NCBI RefSeq assembly: GCF_002272075.1
Contig: NZ_NPBJ01000004.1
Span: 62,001 to 126,000, forward strand
Source: Terribacillus saccharophilus
GTDB taxonomy: Bacteria > Bacillota > Bacilli > Bacillales > Amphibacillaceae
Direction of reading: 5' to 3'
Length of the DNA stretch: 64,000 nt
The position numbers and the translations under genes are program-made. Below are positions 26,791-36,072 of this stretch, one piece after another. Numbering within the stretch: the first letter of the stretch is position 1; every line of letters begins with the position of its first letter. Below the pieces are notes generated by a model. The model had not been told where the DNA came from. It worked only from the letters and a program-made list of their open reading frames with translations, and did not search any database.

Positions 26791-29700
26791 TTATTGGAAA
26801 ATAAATTTTGCAGATGACCCTGTCGGCGAAGTATCAATCTGCAGTTTTGTATGAATCTCCTCTTTCAGCTGTGGTACATGTGAAATGATGCCGAGTACAC
26901 GATTGCTCGCCTGCAATCCTTTCAAACTGTCAATGGCCTGCTCAAGTGACACTTCATCCAGTGTACCAAAGCCCTCATCAATGAATAAGGTTTCGAGTTC
27001 AACCCCGCCTGCATGCGCTTGAACAACATCAGACATGCCAAGAGCAAGCGATAATGCTGCTTTAAAGCCTTCCCCGCCGGATAATGTCTTGACTGGGCGT
27101 TCCTGTCCAGTGTGATGGTCGATCACTTCCAAATCCAATCCGCTTTGAGCACCACGTTTGGCAATCTGCCCGCTTCGTTGGAGCTGATAGCGGTGATCTG
27201 TCATTTCTTCTAATCGAATATTCGCCTGAAGAATGATTTCATCCAAGAAGCTGGTTAGCACATAGCGCTCAAAGGAAAGTCGCAGGCTGTTATCTCCTTT
27301 TGCTAAATTAGCTAGTTCGCCAATATCGTAATACTGTGTTTTTTGCTCTGCGGCTTCTTCCTGAAGACGTATTAAGGATGTCATAATATCTTTATGGTGA
27401 GAGGCGTAGCTTCTTGCCATATTCAGGCTGCTATTTTTTGCTTCGAATACTTTCTCCGCTTCTGTCACTGCTTGTTCAAACAGATTTAAATCTGGCTTTT
27501 CCTTTTTATCGGTTTGCTTGAGCAGTGACTCAATCTGTTCAGTAACACTGCGGCGCTGCTGTTCATGCCGCTCCAATTCTTCTTGAAGCTTCCTTACGTT
27601 TAGCTCCGAACCGCTGGCTTGCCTGAAAGATTCCGTATCAGAAAATCCTGCTTCTTCGAGCTTAGCGAGAAAAGCTTTTTCCTCCTGGAAGTATGTTTGC
27701 TCCAAATCTGCTGTGAATTTTGCAGTTGATTCCAGAGCTGCTGCTATTTGCTGTCTGCTTCTGGAGATCTCCTCGAATTGGTGCTGCAATGCTTCCCATT
27801 CGTTATTTGCAGCTTCGATTGCAGCTTCTTCTTGCTTGATTTGATGTTCCCATTCGGAATGATCCTGAAGCACTTCAGGCAGCTGTTTGCGTTGATAACT
27901 TATTTCTGCCTCAGCGCGGGTATACGTTTCTTCTAATATACGCAGATCATTTTGGAGCTCTTCTGCGGCCTTCTGCTCTTGTTCAAACGTTTGTTTAAGC
28001 TGCTCAAGTGTCTGTCTTTTCTGTTCCAGCTGCTTACGCTCTGCCTGCTTCACACGAAGGGAACCAGTTATTTTGTCCTTTTTCGTTTGTATATCTTGTT
28101 TCAGCTCATCCAGTTTTATCTGATCATAAGAAGCTTCTCCAGTGATGTTCTGGTATAGCTCATCTGTCACCTGGCGGATAGCCTGCCCATTCGATTTTGC
28201 TTCTACATATTTTTTCTGTACTTCATCATATGCACGCTGGGCCTCTTCGAGCATCATTCTCTTTTGTTTCAGCATCTCAAATGATTGGATATGTGTTGTT
28301 GTCTGAGCCGGTGATGGATGCTCGGTAGATCCGCAAACAGGACAAGGTTCACCAGATGCAAGCTGTCCGGCAAGATGGGCGGCGTGATGGGCAGCCTGAG
28401 CTTCTTCCATCTCAGCAATCTCACGCCGCAGTTGCTGCACGTTGTTCTCGTTTTCTTGCAGCAGCTGTTTGGTTTGCTGATAAACGGTGCGCATTTCCTG
28501 TAACTGGCGGAAAGCATCTTTCAATCGCGCTGCTTCCTCCAATTGTCGTCCAAGTTTCTCAAGTTTTCCCTGATCCTCATAGAATGCTTGAATCAGAGCA
28601 GCTTCCTGGCTTAAATCTTGTTCCAGTTTATTTTGCTGGCTCTTTTTATCTGTGTGTGACTCTTTTAACTTATGCAAACGCTGCTGCTTATCTTCAAGCA
28701 TCTTTTGAAGGCGTGATAACTCTAGTTTGCGCTTCTCATATTCTTTCCATTGTTCGAGCTGCTGCTTTTGTAGCTGCAGCTTTTCTTGGCGGCTTTTTCG
28801 CTGCGGTTCCTGCTCTTTTGCTTTTGTGTAAGAAGAGGAGATGGTGGTGTACCGCTGCTCTAGCACATCTTTTCTTTCTTTTGTCTCTTGCTGGGCTTTT
28901 ACTTGACGCTGCCATTCCTGTTTACGGGTGACGAGCTGCTGCTCGTACGGCACTAAGCGGTTTGCGCGCTCCATATCATGAAGGCGCTGCTGTTTTTGTT
29001 TGATATCAGGAAGCTTGTGCACGAGCTGTTCTTTTTGAACAAGCGCTTGCTCCAACTGTTTGAACGTGTCAAGAAGGTGCTTTGCTTCATAATATTGTTG
29101 CTGACGTTCCTGCCAAATATTTTTATGCTGTACAAGTTCCTGCTCGCCCTGCCTAACAGCAGTTGTTATAGCCTCAAGTTCTATTTGCAGCTTCTGCATC
29201 GTCTCGGGTACACTGTCTGTCTCCGCTGGCTCCTGTGTACGCCATTCGATTTTGCTGATTTGCTGCTGTTCTTTCCATTCAGTCTGCTGCAAACTATCTT
29301 TCAGTTGTTTGGCTTCGTCCTTTAGTGCATCTGTCATTCGTTCATAAAAGTACGTGCGGAAGATGCGTTGAAGAATTTCTTCCCGTTCTTTGCTGTTCTC
29401 AGAGATGAGCTTCCGGAATTCTCCTTGAGGAATCATGATCATTTTACGGAATTGTTCATAATCGAGGCCAATTTTCTCTTCGATTGCCTCGTTCACTTCC
29501 TTGATCCTGGAAGTGATGAGTATCTGCTCCCCATCTTTCCACTCATAAAATTCTGCTCTTGCCGGATCATCCGTAAAGCCGTCTCCGCGTTCTTTCTTTT
29601 TCTGCTGTTTCGGATAACGGATGACTTCATATTCCGTACCGCGAAGTGCAAAACGGTATCGTACCTCTGTTGTTTCACCTGGTGCTGCGTAATGGCTGCG

Positions 29701-29898
29701 AAGAGAATCTTGGTCACGATCACTTCCACTGGCCCGTCCATACAAACTGTAACATATCGCATCAAAAATGGTTGTCTTTCCTGCACCTGTCGGACCTGTG
29801 ATTAAGAAGATGGATTCTGCTCCAAGCTCTCTGAAATCAATGGTCTGTGGTTTATGATATGGACCGAAAGCGGTCATATTCAATGTAATGGCACGCAT
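26791..29898 (-). CDS. sbcC: Exonuclease SbcC subunit (Rad50-like ATPase)
   Basis: A 1035-residue SMC-like ATPase. Walker A GPTGAGKTTIFDAI lies near residue 35. A long coiled coil is interrupted near residue 519 by the zinc-hook CPVCGSTEHP. The C-terminal lobe has the ABC signature LSGGEGFKAALSLALGMSD and Walker B LETLFIDEGFGTLDE. With SbcD it forms the Mre11-Rad50-type nuclease that opens hairpins and trims DNA ends. It starts one base after the sbcD stop. Length and domain order are normal for Firmicutes. Confidence 0.97.
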   Translation of the reverse strand: MRAITLNMTAFGPYHKPQTIDFRELGAESIFLITGPTGAGKTTIFDAICYSLYGRASGSDRDQDSLRSHYAAPGETTEVRYRFALRGTEYEVIRYPKQQKKKERGDGFTDDPARAEFYEWKDGEQILITSRIKEVNEAIEEKIGLDYEQFRKMIMIPQGEFRKLISENSKEREEILQRIFRTYFYERMTDALKDEAKQLKDSLQQTEWKEQQQISKIEWRTQEPAETDSVPETMQKLQIELEAITTAVRQGEQELVQHKNIWQERQQQYYEAKHLLDTFKQLEQALVQKEQLVHKLPDIKQKQQRLHDMERANRLVPYEQQLVTRKQEWQRQVKAQQETKERKDVLEQRYTTISSSYTKAKEQEPQRKSRQEKLQLQKQQLEQWKEYEKRKLELSRLQKMLEDKQQRLHKLKESHTDKKSQQNKLEQDLSQEAALIQAFYEDQGKLEKLGRQLEEAARLKDAFRQLQEMRTVYQQTKQLLQENENNVQQLRREIAEMEEAQAAHHAAHLAGQLASGEPCPVCGSTEHPSPAQTTTHIQSFEMLKQKRMMLEEAQRAYDEVQKKYVEAKSNGQAIRQVTDELYQNITGEASYDQIKLDELKQDIQTKKDKITGSLRVKQAERKQLEQKRQTLEQLKQTFEQEQKAAEELQNDLRILEETYTRAEAEISYQRKQLPEVLQDHSEWEHQIKQEEAAIEAANNEWEALQHQFEEISRSRQQIAAALESTAKFTADLEQTYFQEEKAFLAKLEEAGFSDTESFRQASGSELNVRKLQEELERHEQQRRSVTEQIESLLKQTDKKEKPDLNLFEQAVTEAEKVFEAKNSSLNMARSYASHHKDIMTSLIRLQEEAAEQKTQYYDIGELANLAKGDNSLRLSFERYVLTSFLDEIILQANIRLEEMTDHRYQLQRSGQIAKRGAQSGLDLEVIDHHTGQERPVKTLSGGEGFKAALSLALGMSDVVQAHAGGVELETLFIDEGFGTLDEVSLEQAIDSLKGLQASNRVLGIISHVPQLKEEIHTKLQIDTSPTGSSAKFIFQ

Positions 29899-29899
29899 A

Positions 29900-31051
29900 T
29901 CAGCTTCTCCTCTCTTGCTCGATCAGACGCTGGATGACCGCTTCCATATGAGTCTGACGGTGTTCCGGTATAGCTTCACCTTTCATTTCCTCATAAAAGG
30001 CAGCAAATAGCTGCATATGCGACATGCGCTGCTTTTCCTTGATTTGTTTGATATCAGACATGGAGCTGGCGCCGACCTTAGCCTTTCGTTCTAATCGAAG
30101 GATATTTGGATACAGTTTACGGAGTTTCCCCATAGGATCCAGCAGCTGCCCGTCATCCAATAAACGTATATGCAAGTAATCGTTTGGATTTCCTGCCGAT
30201 CCTTCCATTAAATCATCAAAGTATCCTTCCACAATGCGCATATCACGTTCAGGTACAAGATCAATCTTCTCAAATGATTTGAATCCGGCAGCATCAAGCT
30301 CCACCATCGTCACCGATTTCTTATGATTTGCCTCCGAAAAGGAATACTTGAGCGGTGAACCGCTGTAGCGTATATGATCACTGACGATTCGCTGTGCCTG
30401 ATGCAAATGCCCAAACGCTGCATACGTAAATGGTTTAAAAAGAGCTGCATCCACATACGGACTTCCGCCAATCATGGAGAGACGTTCTTCAGAGTCAGAT
30501 TCCATACCGCCTGCCAAAAAGGCATGTCCAACAAATACATGACGTTCTGTCATGTCATATGTGTCTGTAATATAGGAAATTATTTGCTCCATTGCTCGTT
30601 GATGGGTAGTAATGCTGTTATCTCCAAAGAACGCACGTACATCAGCTGGCTCTGTATATGGAATAAGGTGAAAATGGACGGGACCATGTGCATCTACCAG
30701 TGTGACTGATGTCATTCCAGGCCTCAGCTTCGTTTCAATGTACAGCTTACTTGCCTTGAACAGTTGGCTGCCAAAATCGAGGCGATCCGGGCTGTCATGG
30801 TTGCCGCTAATGGACAATACAGGTATTTCCTTATCACCGATAAGCCAGTTCCATGTATTGTTGAGCAGTTCCACTGCATCTCGGGGCGGAATAGCCCGAT
30901 CATATAAATCGCCTGCTACGATGACCGCATCAGGCTGTTCTCTATCAATTATCGTTTTGATCTGCTCCAGGATAAGAGCTTGGTCTTCTGTCATATGTAC
31001 GCTATTGACAATCTTACCAAGATGCCAATCAGCGGTATGCAATAGTTTCAT
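29900..31051 (-). CDS. sbcD: Exonuclease SbcD subunit (Mre11-like nuclease)
   Basis: A 383-residue metallophosphoesterase. The phosphodiesterase motifs appear in order: TADWHLGK at residues 6-13, AGDLYDR near 48, SGNHDSP near 82, and a final GHLHQAQ near 217. The C-terminal capping domain binds SbcC. The RBS aggaggaatt precedes ATG 31051. It is the first gene of sbcD-sbcC-DUF2584. Confidence 0.96.
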   Translation of the reverse strand: MKLLHTADWHLGKIVNSVHMTEDQALILEQIKTIIDREQPDAVIVAGDLYDRAIPPRDAVELLNNTWNWLIGDKEIPVLSISGNHDSPDRLDFGSQLFKASKLYIETKLRPGMTSVTLVDAHGPVHFHLIPYTEPADVRAFFGDNSITTHQRAMEQIISYITDTYDMTERHVFVGHAFLAGGMESDSEERLSMIGGSPYVDAALFKPFTYAAFGHLHQAQRIVSDHIRYSGSPLKYSFSEANHKKSVTMVELDAAGFKSFEKIDLVPERDMRIVEGYFDDLMEGSAGNPNDYLHIRLLDDGQLLDPMGKLRKLYPNILRLERKAKVGASSMSDIKQIKEKQRMSHMQLFAAFYEEMKGEAIPEHRQTHMEAVIQRLIEQERRS

Positions 31052-31123
31052 AACGAATTCCTCCTGCTATTATTCTAGCATGATTTAGAAAAGGGTGGTA
31101 TGGGAAGAACCGGCAGGAAACTG

Positions 31124-31861
31124 CTAGTCTTGCTTTCTTCTATGAAAAGGGCATTTGGAAGGCGAACTATTGTCATCATGGAGAAAGTACTGCTTCCATT
31201 CGAGATTGTCCTTATTGCCGTATGCATTCAAATCCGGATGTATATCACTTGAATCGTATTTGAGGATACGTTCCCGGATTTTCTGCTTGATACCAGCAGC
31301 AGCTTTTGGTTTTGATTCGAATGTCTCCAGTACCCATCTTGGTGTTATGGCTAACATCATACACGGGAAATGCCGGCTTTTCTTATTGGAATGTACTGGC
31401 GTGGCACAATACATGAAATATTGCTCACCCCCAAAGCAATATTCCCACAATGCATTTGCTGGATCATTTGGAATGTGAATTGGCCAGCTCTGTTGATCGT
31501 GAGCTGTCGTCTTGCTGAGCAGATTCCAAAAAATATCGAAATAAGCAGGTACATCAAGGTGTAGCTCCTGCTGCTTCGTTGTATCAAAGAAAATAATGAG
31601 GGAAGTATAAGAACCAAATTCCTTTGCTTGCTGTCCGTATGTGTGCAAAAAATCCGCCAGCTGCTTAGTTGCATCCTCTGTCGTAGGATCAACCGCAAAA
31701 CCGTAACGGAATTGTCCAAGCCTATGGCCTACCGTGGCCGGTATGCAAGGGAACAGGGATTGCTGATCGTATAATTTACTATGGAAGGCGAGTAGTGCTT
31801 CTTGCTGCCAAGAAGTCTTGAGGTGATTTTCAGCATTAGAGCTGTCGAACAAGATCGTCAT
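31124..31861 (-). CDS. YqcI/YcgG-family protein
   Basis: A 245-residue soluble protein with the family hallmark SLFPCIPATVGHRLGQFRYGF near the N-terminus and a C-terminal cysteine-containing CPFHRRKQD. Family members occur in Bacillus (YcgG, YqcI) and some carry an FPC-CPF cysteine motif as here; some are linked to hydroxylation or oxidative chemistry, but no activity is established for this one. ATG 31861 has aaggaga 9 nt upstream. The longer frame back to 31978 has no RBS. Confidence 0.75.
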   Translation of the reverse strand: MTILFDSSNAENHLKTSWQQEALLAFHSKLYDQQSLFPCIPATVGHRLGQFRYGFAVDPTTEDATKQLADFLHTYGQQAKEFGSYTSLIIFFDTTKQQELHLDVPAYFDIFWNLLSKTTAHDQQSWPIHIPNDPANALWEYCFGGEQYFMYCATPVHSNKKSRHFPCMMLAITPRWVLETFESKPKAAAGIKQKIRERILKYDSSDIHPDLNAYGNKDNLEWKQYFLHDDNSSPSKCPFHRRKQD

Positions 31862-31934
31862 CACATGTTCTCCTTTTCCTGGGTTTATCCCTAGTAATTT
31901 ATTCAGGATGGAGATAGCAGGTGAATAACAGGAA

Positions 31935-32153
31935 TTATGAAGATATGCGCCAAACGTTCTGCTGTGGATGAATGGCAAGAATTCGGTCCAGTCTGAATGT
32001 GCGCAGCTGTTTGCGCAAAAAACAATAGCCAGTCACTGATGCGTCATTGATTCGTTCGATCTTTACCTGGCGCTTCGTCAAGGAGCCATCCTTTGCCATA
32101 TAAATCATCGTAACCTGCTGCTCTATGAATTTCGCCAATGCGGCTCTTTCCAT
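31935..32153 (-). CDS. Small WYL-like protein divergent from yolD
   Basis: A 72-residue protein with the block VTGYCFLRKQLRTFRLDRILAI, which resembles the core of a WYL ligand-sensing domain without a DNA-binding part. Such short WYL-like genes are often found beside yolD or Y-family polymerase genes in Bacillaceae. It is transcribed away from yolD, and two LexA-like boxes lie in the shared promoter region. Function unknown. The RBS (agggatc) is only moderate. Confidence 0.6.
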   Translation of the reverse strand: MERAALAKFIEQQVTMIYMAKDGSLTKRQVKIERINDASVTGYCFLRKQLRTFRLDRILAIHPQQNVWRISS

Positions 32154-32196
32154 TAAGATCCCTGCTTTCTGTATAAATTCATATATTTATTATATA

Positions 32197-32238
32197 CGAA
32201 CGTATGTTCCGTGTCACTTGAAAAAGAACACACGTTCG
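32197..32238. promoter_or_regulatory. Two LexA (SOS) boxes in the divergent promoter
   Basis: Box 1 is CGAACGTATGTTCC at 32197-32210, with one mismatch to CGAAC-N4-GTTCG. Box 2 is AGAACACACGTTCG at 32225-32238, with one mismatch at the first base. They lie between the start codons of the small WYL-like gene and yolD and could control both. Confidence 0.75.
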
Positions 32239-32266
32239 ATTATACTATTTACAGGAGGAATGACGT

Positions 32267-32599
32267 ATGGTGAATGATCGCGGGAAAATCAAATGGACAT
32301 CCTTGATGCTGCCTGAGCATGTGGAGATGCTGCAGCAAATGGGGCGGGAGATCGGAAAAGCAACTCCCCCGATCATGGATGAACAGCAGCTGGAAGAATT
32401 GGAACAGAAGGTTCGTTATATTCAGGTAGGCAAAACGAAAGCCAGTATGATGTACCGAAAAGGGCGCAATGTGGAAAATGCGTCAGGCATCGTTACAGGA
32501 CTGAAGCAGTCCGAGCAATATTTGCTTCTGGATACAATGGATAGGCTGTATCCTATTCGCATTCCATTCGACCATATTATAGATATCACATTGCATTAA
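32267..32599 (+). CDS. yolD: YolD-like protein
   Basis: A 110-residue protein of the YolD family (MVNDRGKIKWTSLMLPEHVEMLQ, then a central helical linker and a C-terminal beta region). Family members usually precede a UvrX/DinB-type Y-family polymerase gene and are SOS-induced. Here the next gene is tcyP on the other strand, so the polymerase partner is missing at this locus. The RBS aggagga is strong. LexA boxes lie 30-70 bp upstream. Confidence 0.85.
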   Translation: MVNDRGKIKWTSLMLPEHVEMLQQMGREIGKATPPIMDEQQLEELEQKVRYIQVGKTKASMMYRKGRNVENASGIVTGLKQSEQYLLLDTMDRLYPIRIPFDHIIDITLH

Positions 32600-32632
32600 A
32601 AAGAGCCGCTCCCATCTGGGAGCGGCTCTTTT
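32598..32632 (+). terminator. Terminator after yolD
   Basis: Perfect 14-bp stem aaagagccgctccc with gggagcggctcttt and a T-run; probably bidirectional with tcyP. Confidence 0.9.
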
Positions 32633-32647
32633 AGTGCAGCAGAAAAA

Positions 32648-34039
32648 TTAATGTGTCATATTTTCCGCTGGAGCTTCATTGGAAGTATATGTTTTTGTGT
32701 CCAATTCGCCAAGTGTTCGGCTGGTAACAAGTCCTGATACCATTGATCCGCTAACGTTGAGTGCTGTCCGCCCCATATCAATCAGTGGTTCAACCGATAT
32801 TAACACTCCTGCTAAAGCTACGGGTAAATTCATCGTAGAAAGAACAATCAAAGAAGCAAATGTTGCTCCTCCGCCTACTCCTGCTACACCGAATGAGCTG
32901 ATCATAACAACTAGTATTAAGGTTACAATGAATGACGGTGATAAAGGATTTATTCCTTGAGAAGGCGCAATCATAACCGCGAGCATAGCTGGATAGATTC
33001 CAGCACATCCATTTTGTCCGATTGTGATACCAAATGATGCTGAGAAATTGGCGATAGATTCTGGTACACCTAATTTATTTCGCTGTGCTTCAACGTTCAG
33101 CGGCAGAGTTCCAGCACTCGTACGGGAAGTGAAGGCAAAAGCCAATACCGGAAAGACCTTTTTTAGATACTGCTTTGGACTTAGTCCAAGTACAGCCAGA
33201 ACAATCAAATGAACAACGAACATAGCAATCAGCGCGACGTAAGAAGCGATAACAAACTTACCTAATGTTGCGATTGCGTTAAAATCACTGCCTGCAACTG
33301 TCTTTGCCATCAAAGCAAGTATGCCATATGGCGTTAAACGCAATACCAATGTGACAATACGCATGACAAGACTATGCAGCGCTTCAATTATTTTTTGGAA
33401 GAAAGCAGCATGCTCAGGTGTCTTTCTCTTTATTCCAAGGTAAGCTACTCCAACAAATGCCGCAAATATGACTACTGCAATCGTGGAAGTAGGTCTTGCT
33501 CCTGTCAAATCCAAGAATGGATTAGCAGGTAGGAATTCTAATATTTTTTGTGGGACTGTTGTACTTTGTACTTCAGTCAGGCTTGTTTCCAAATCTTCTC
33601 CGCGCGTTATTTCCGCATCACCAGCAGTTATATCAATTGCTTTCAGATCGAAACCTGCAGCAGCTGCAATACCGATTGCTGCGGCGATTGCTGTAGTCAC
33701 CATAAGTGTACCGATGACAAGTCCACTTATCTTTCCAAGATTAGAAGACTTCTCTAGTCTCGTGAAAGCAGCTACAATCGAAATGAAAACTAGCGGCATA
33801 ACGATCATCTGCAAAAGCTTCACATATCCGCTTCCCACCAACCCAAACCAATCATTTGTCATGACGATGGTTTCAGAAGCCGAGTCATAAACCAACTGCA
33901 ATATAACTCCGTATACAATACCGAGACCTAACCCGGTCAGTACTCGTTTAGAAAAGGAAATATGCTTCTTCTGCATGTAAAAGAGTAAGCCGATTAAGCC
34001 TAAAAGAATAATAATGTTCACAAATGTGAATAAGTCCAA
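32648..34039 (-). CDS. tcyP: L-cystine:cation symporter TcyP
   Basis: A 463-residue membrane symporter of the dicarboxylate/amino acid:cation family. Signature elements are KLLQMIVMPLVFISIVAAF near residue 75, the re-entrant loop FAFTSRTSAGTLPLNV near 310, and GVAGVGGGATFASLIVL near 390. Length and sequence match B. subtilis TcyP (463 residues), the high-affinity cystine importer. The start is TTG at 34039 with aaggagga upstream. In B. subtilis tcyP is repressed by CymR under good sulfur supply; no CymR site was identified by eye here. Confidence 0.9.
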   Translation of the reverse strand: MDLFTFVNIIILLGLIGLLFYMQKKHISFSKRVLTGLGLGIVYGVILQLVYDSASETIVMTNDWFGLVGSGYVKLLQMIVMPLVFISIVAAFTRLEKSSNLGKISGLVIGTLMVTTAIAAAIGIAAAAGFDLKAIDITAGDAEITRGEDLETSLTEVQSTTVPQKILEFLPANPFLDLTGARPTSTIAVVIFAAFVGVAYLGIKRKTPEHAAFFQKIIEALHSLVMRIVTLVLRLTPYGILALMAKTVAGSDFNAIATLGKFVIASYVALIAMFVVHLIVLAVLGLSPKQYLKKVFPVLAFAFTSRTSAGTLPLNVEAQRNKLGVPESIANFSASFGITIGQNGCAGIYPAMLAVMIAPSQGINPLSPSFIVTLILVVMISSFGVAGVGGGATFASLIVLSTMNLPVALAGVLISVEPLIDMGRTALNVSGSMVSGLVTSRTLGELDTKTYTSNEAPAENMTH

Positions 34040-34199
34040 TTAAATCATCCTCCTTATTAAATGATATAATTCCAATCAACTAAGTATGAATTGACCTTTT
34101 ACACAATACCATGATGGAAAGATTATGTAAATATGAATCTGTGATTAGGAAATGAGCAGGTAAGGTGTTGGATACTGTTTAATCATATGAATTCACCAC

Positions 34200-34236
34200 A
34201 ACAAAAACCGGTTCCTCTAATCGGAACCGGTTTTCA
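34200..34236 (-). terminator. Terminator of the plsY-fusion-LtaS-like operon
   Basis: Perfect stem aaaaccggttcc with ggaaccggtttt, directly after the LtaS-like stop codon, with a T-run on the minus strand. Confidence 0.9.
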
Positions 34237-36072
34237 TCAATCAGCGAAACGTAGAAGATTACCATTCAGGATTGCATCTGAATAATATAAATCTTTATTG
34301 CGCTTTTCAAAATAAGGAGAGCATTTTTCCATTTTTGTCTGTTCAGCTGAAGTCTTATCATAGCAAAGCTGTTTTGTGTAGATAACTTCCTCCGAAACAA
34401 AATCACCATCTCGAAAAACAACGAATGGATCACGATCAACAGCTAGCAGATCCTGGCCGAAATTAGGAAAAGCAGCCGTATCCACGCCAAGCAGATGCAA
34501 GATGGTTGGCTGGATATCAATCTGTCCTCCAGGACTATGAAAGGTTTTTCCCTCCTGTCCAGGTACATGAATGATCAGCGGAACCCGCTGCAAGTCAAGC
34601 TCTTCCGGTGTCGAGAGATTCTCATTCAGATAGGATGCAATTCCATCATAATAATTCTCTGATATCCCATAATGATCACCAACTAGCACAATGATGGAAT
34701 CTTCGTATAAGCCGGTGCGTTTCAGTTCACCAAAAAATTCTTTAAGTGCTTCATCCTCATATCGTACAGTCTGGAAGTAGCGGTCCACGACATCGAGACC
34801 TGTATCTGCTTCTTCTATTAGTATATCCTCTTCATCCAACAGAAATGGGAAATGGTTCGTAAGCAACAGAAACTTGCTGTAAAACGGCTGTTTCAGTTCT
34901 TCCAGATAAGGCATGGATTGCTCGAGGAAAGCCTCATCCTTTATACCGTAATTAACGGAATTTTCTTCGGAAACTTGATAAGAATCCTTAGAGAAGAATT
35001 CATCATAGCCAAAAGCATCATATGCTTCCTCCCGATTCCAGAAACTGCCGACATTGCCGTGGAACGAAGCGCTGTGATATCCAGATTTTGTAAGGATTTC
35101 GGGCATAGCAATAAACTCATTCTCCGGCCGTCTTACATAAACAGAACCGCTTGGAAGCGGATAGAAAGACTGATCGAACATGAATTCAGCGTCCGAGGTC
35201 TTTCCCTGAGCAGTCTGGTGATAAATCTGATCGAAATAGAAACTTTCCTCTATCAAACTGTTCAGGAAAGGAGTGATTTCCTCTCCTTTCACTTTTCTAT
35301 CGATGACAAATTGCTGGGTGGATTCCAAGTTAACTAAGATGACGTTCTTTCCTTTTGCAACGCCAAAATATTCTGATGTGATATCTGTGTCGGCAGCTGC
35401 CAAGTACGCTGCAGCTTTCTTGTAATCCTGTTTTGTCGCAAATGTACTGCTGAGCTCTGCGCGCGTTGTTTGGTAAATGTCATATCCATGATAATATACA
35501 GGTCCTAGTGTACTCACCATTGCTGATCGGTTATAACTGCCATCATGCTGATCTCCTCCGCCGATAAAGGAACATCCGACATTAATACCAATTAATAACG
35601 CAGTGCACACAACGAGAATACCCTTTCGTTTCCACTTGAAAGCTGCAGGATGCGGACGTTTGAAGATCCACCATAAAAGAAGAATCATAGCATCTGCAAA
35701 AAGCAATAAGTCCAGCGGATCAATCAATTCAGCAGTGCTTTGGCTGAGTCCCCCGACATTTTTGAACTGAAAAAGAATAGGCAGTGTTACAAAGTCGATA
35801 TAAAAACGAAAATACAGCAGATTTCCGTATAAAATTCCAGTTATGATGATATGTAAAATAAGAAATGCGCCTGCGCGCAGCTTTCTGGCAAATAGATACA
35901 ACAGGACAAACAATACTGCAACGGATGACATACAGGACAGGAATAGCAGCATGTAATCAAATGGTTCATATAGAGGTAAATCGAAATAGATGATACAAAT
36001 AAAGTACATTTTACATAAAAGGAGAACTGCCCCTACCGAGCAGAATCCTTTAGCGGTAGCAAGAAAATTCAT
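34237..36072 (-). CDS. LtaS-like sulfatase-fold membrane enzyme
   Basis: A 611-residue protein with five N-terminal membrane helices (about residues 1-165) and an extracytoplasmic alkaline phosphatase/sulfatase-fold domain. Active-site features of LTA synthases are present: GKNVILVNLESTQQF for the first metal ligand, the nucleophile Thr in QGKTSDAEF near residue 293, FHGNVGSFWNR, and VGDHYG for the last ligands. LtaS enzymes transfer glycerophosphate from phosphatidylglycerol to lipid or glycan acceptors. The genetic context is unusual for a true LtaS: its start overlaps by one base the stop of the acyltransferase-aminotransferase fusion (TAATG). It may instead transfer a phospho-headgroup to the product of that enzyme (inference). 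Confidence 0.8.
   Translation of the reverse strand: MNFLATAKGFCSVGAVLLLCKMYFICIIYFDLPLYEPFDYMLLFLSCMSSVAVLFVLLYLFARKLRAGAFLILHIIITGILYGNLLYFRFYIDFVTLPILFQFKNVGGLSQSTAELIDPLDLLLFADAMILLLWWIFKRPHPAAFKWKRKGILVVCTALLIGINVGCSFIGGGDQHDGSYNRSAMVSTLGPVYYHGYDIYQTTRAELSSTFATKQDYKKAAAYLAAADTDITSEYFGVAKGKNVILVNLESTQQFVIDRKVKGEEITPFLNSLIEESFYFDQIYHQTAQGKTSDAEFMFDQSFYPLPSGSVYVRRPENEFIAMPEILTKSGYHSASFHGNVGSFWNREEAYDAFGYDEFFSKDSYQVSEENSVNYGIKDEAFLEQSMPYLEELKQPFYSKFLLLTNHFPFLLDEEDILIEEADTGLDVVDRYFQTVRYEDEALKEFFGELKRTGLYEDSIIVLVGDHYGISENYYDGIASYLNENLSTPEELDLQRVPLIIHVPGQEGKTFHSPGGQIDIQPTILHLLGVDTAAFPNFGQDLLAVDRDPFVVFRDGDFVSEEVIYTKQLCYDKTSAEQTKMEKCSPYFEKRNKDLYYSDAILNGNLLRFAD

Noticed and set aside
28356-28931. 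191-codon plus-strand ORF
   Set aside because: Antisense to the coiled-coil part of sbcC, with no RBS; long antisense frames are common opposite coiled-coil genes.
34237-36072. Calling the LtaS-like gene the housekeeping lipoteichoic acid synthase
   Set aside because: Its operon context and overlap with the fusion gene make a specialised acceptor more likely; the housekeeping copy is expected elsewhere.
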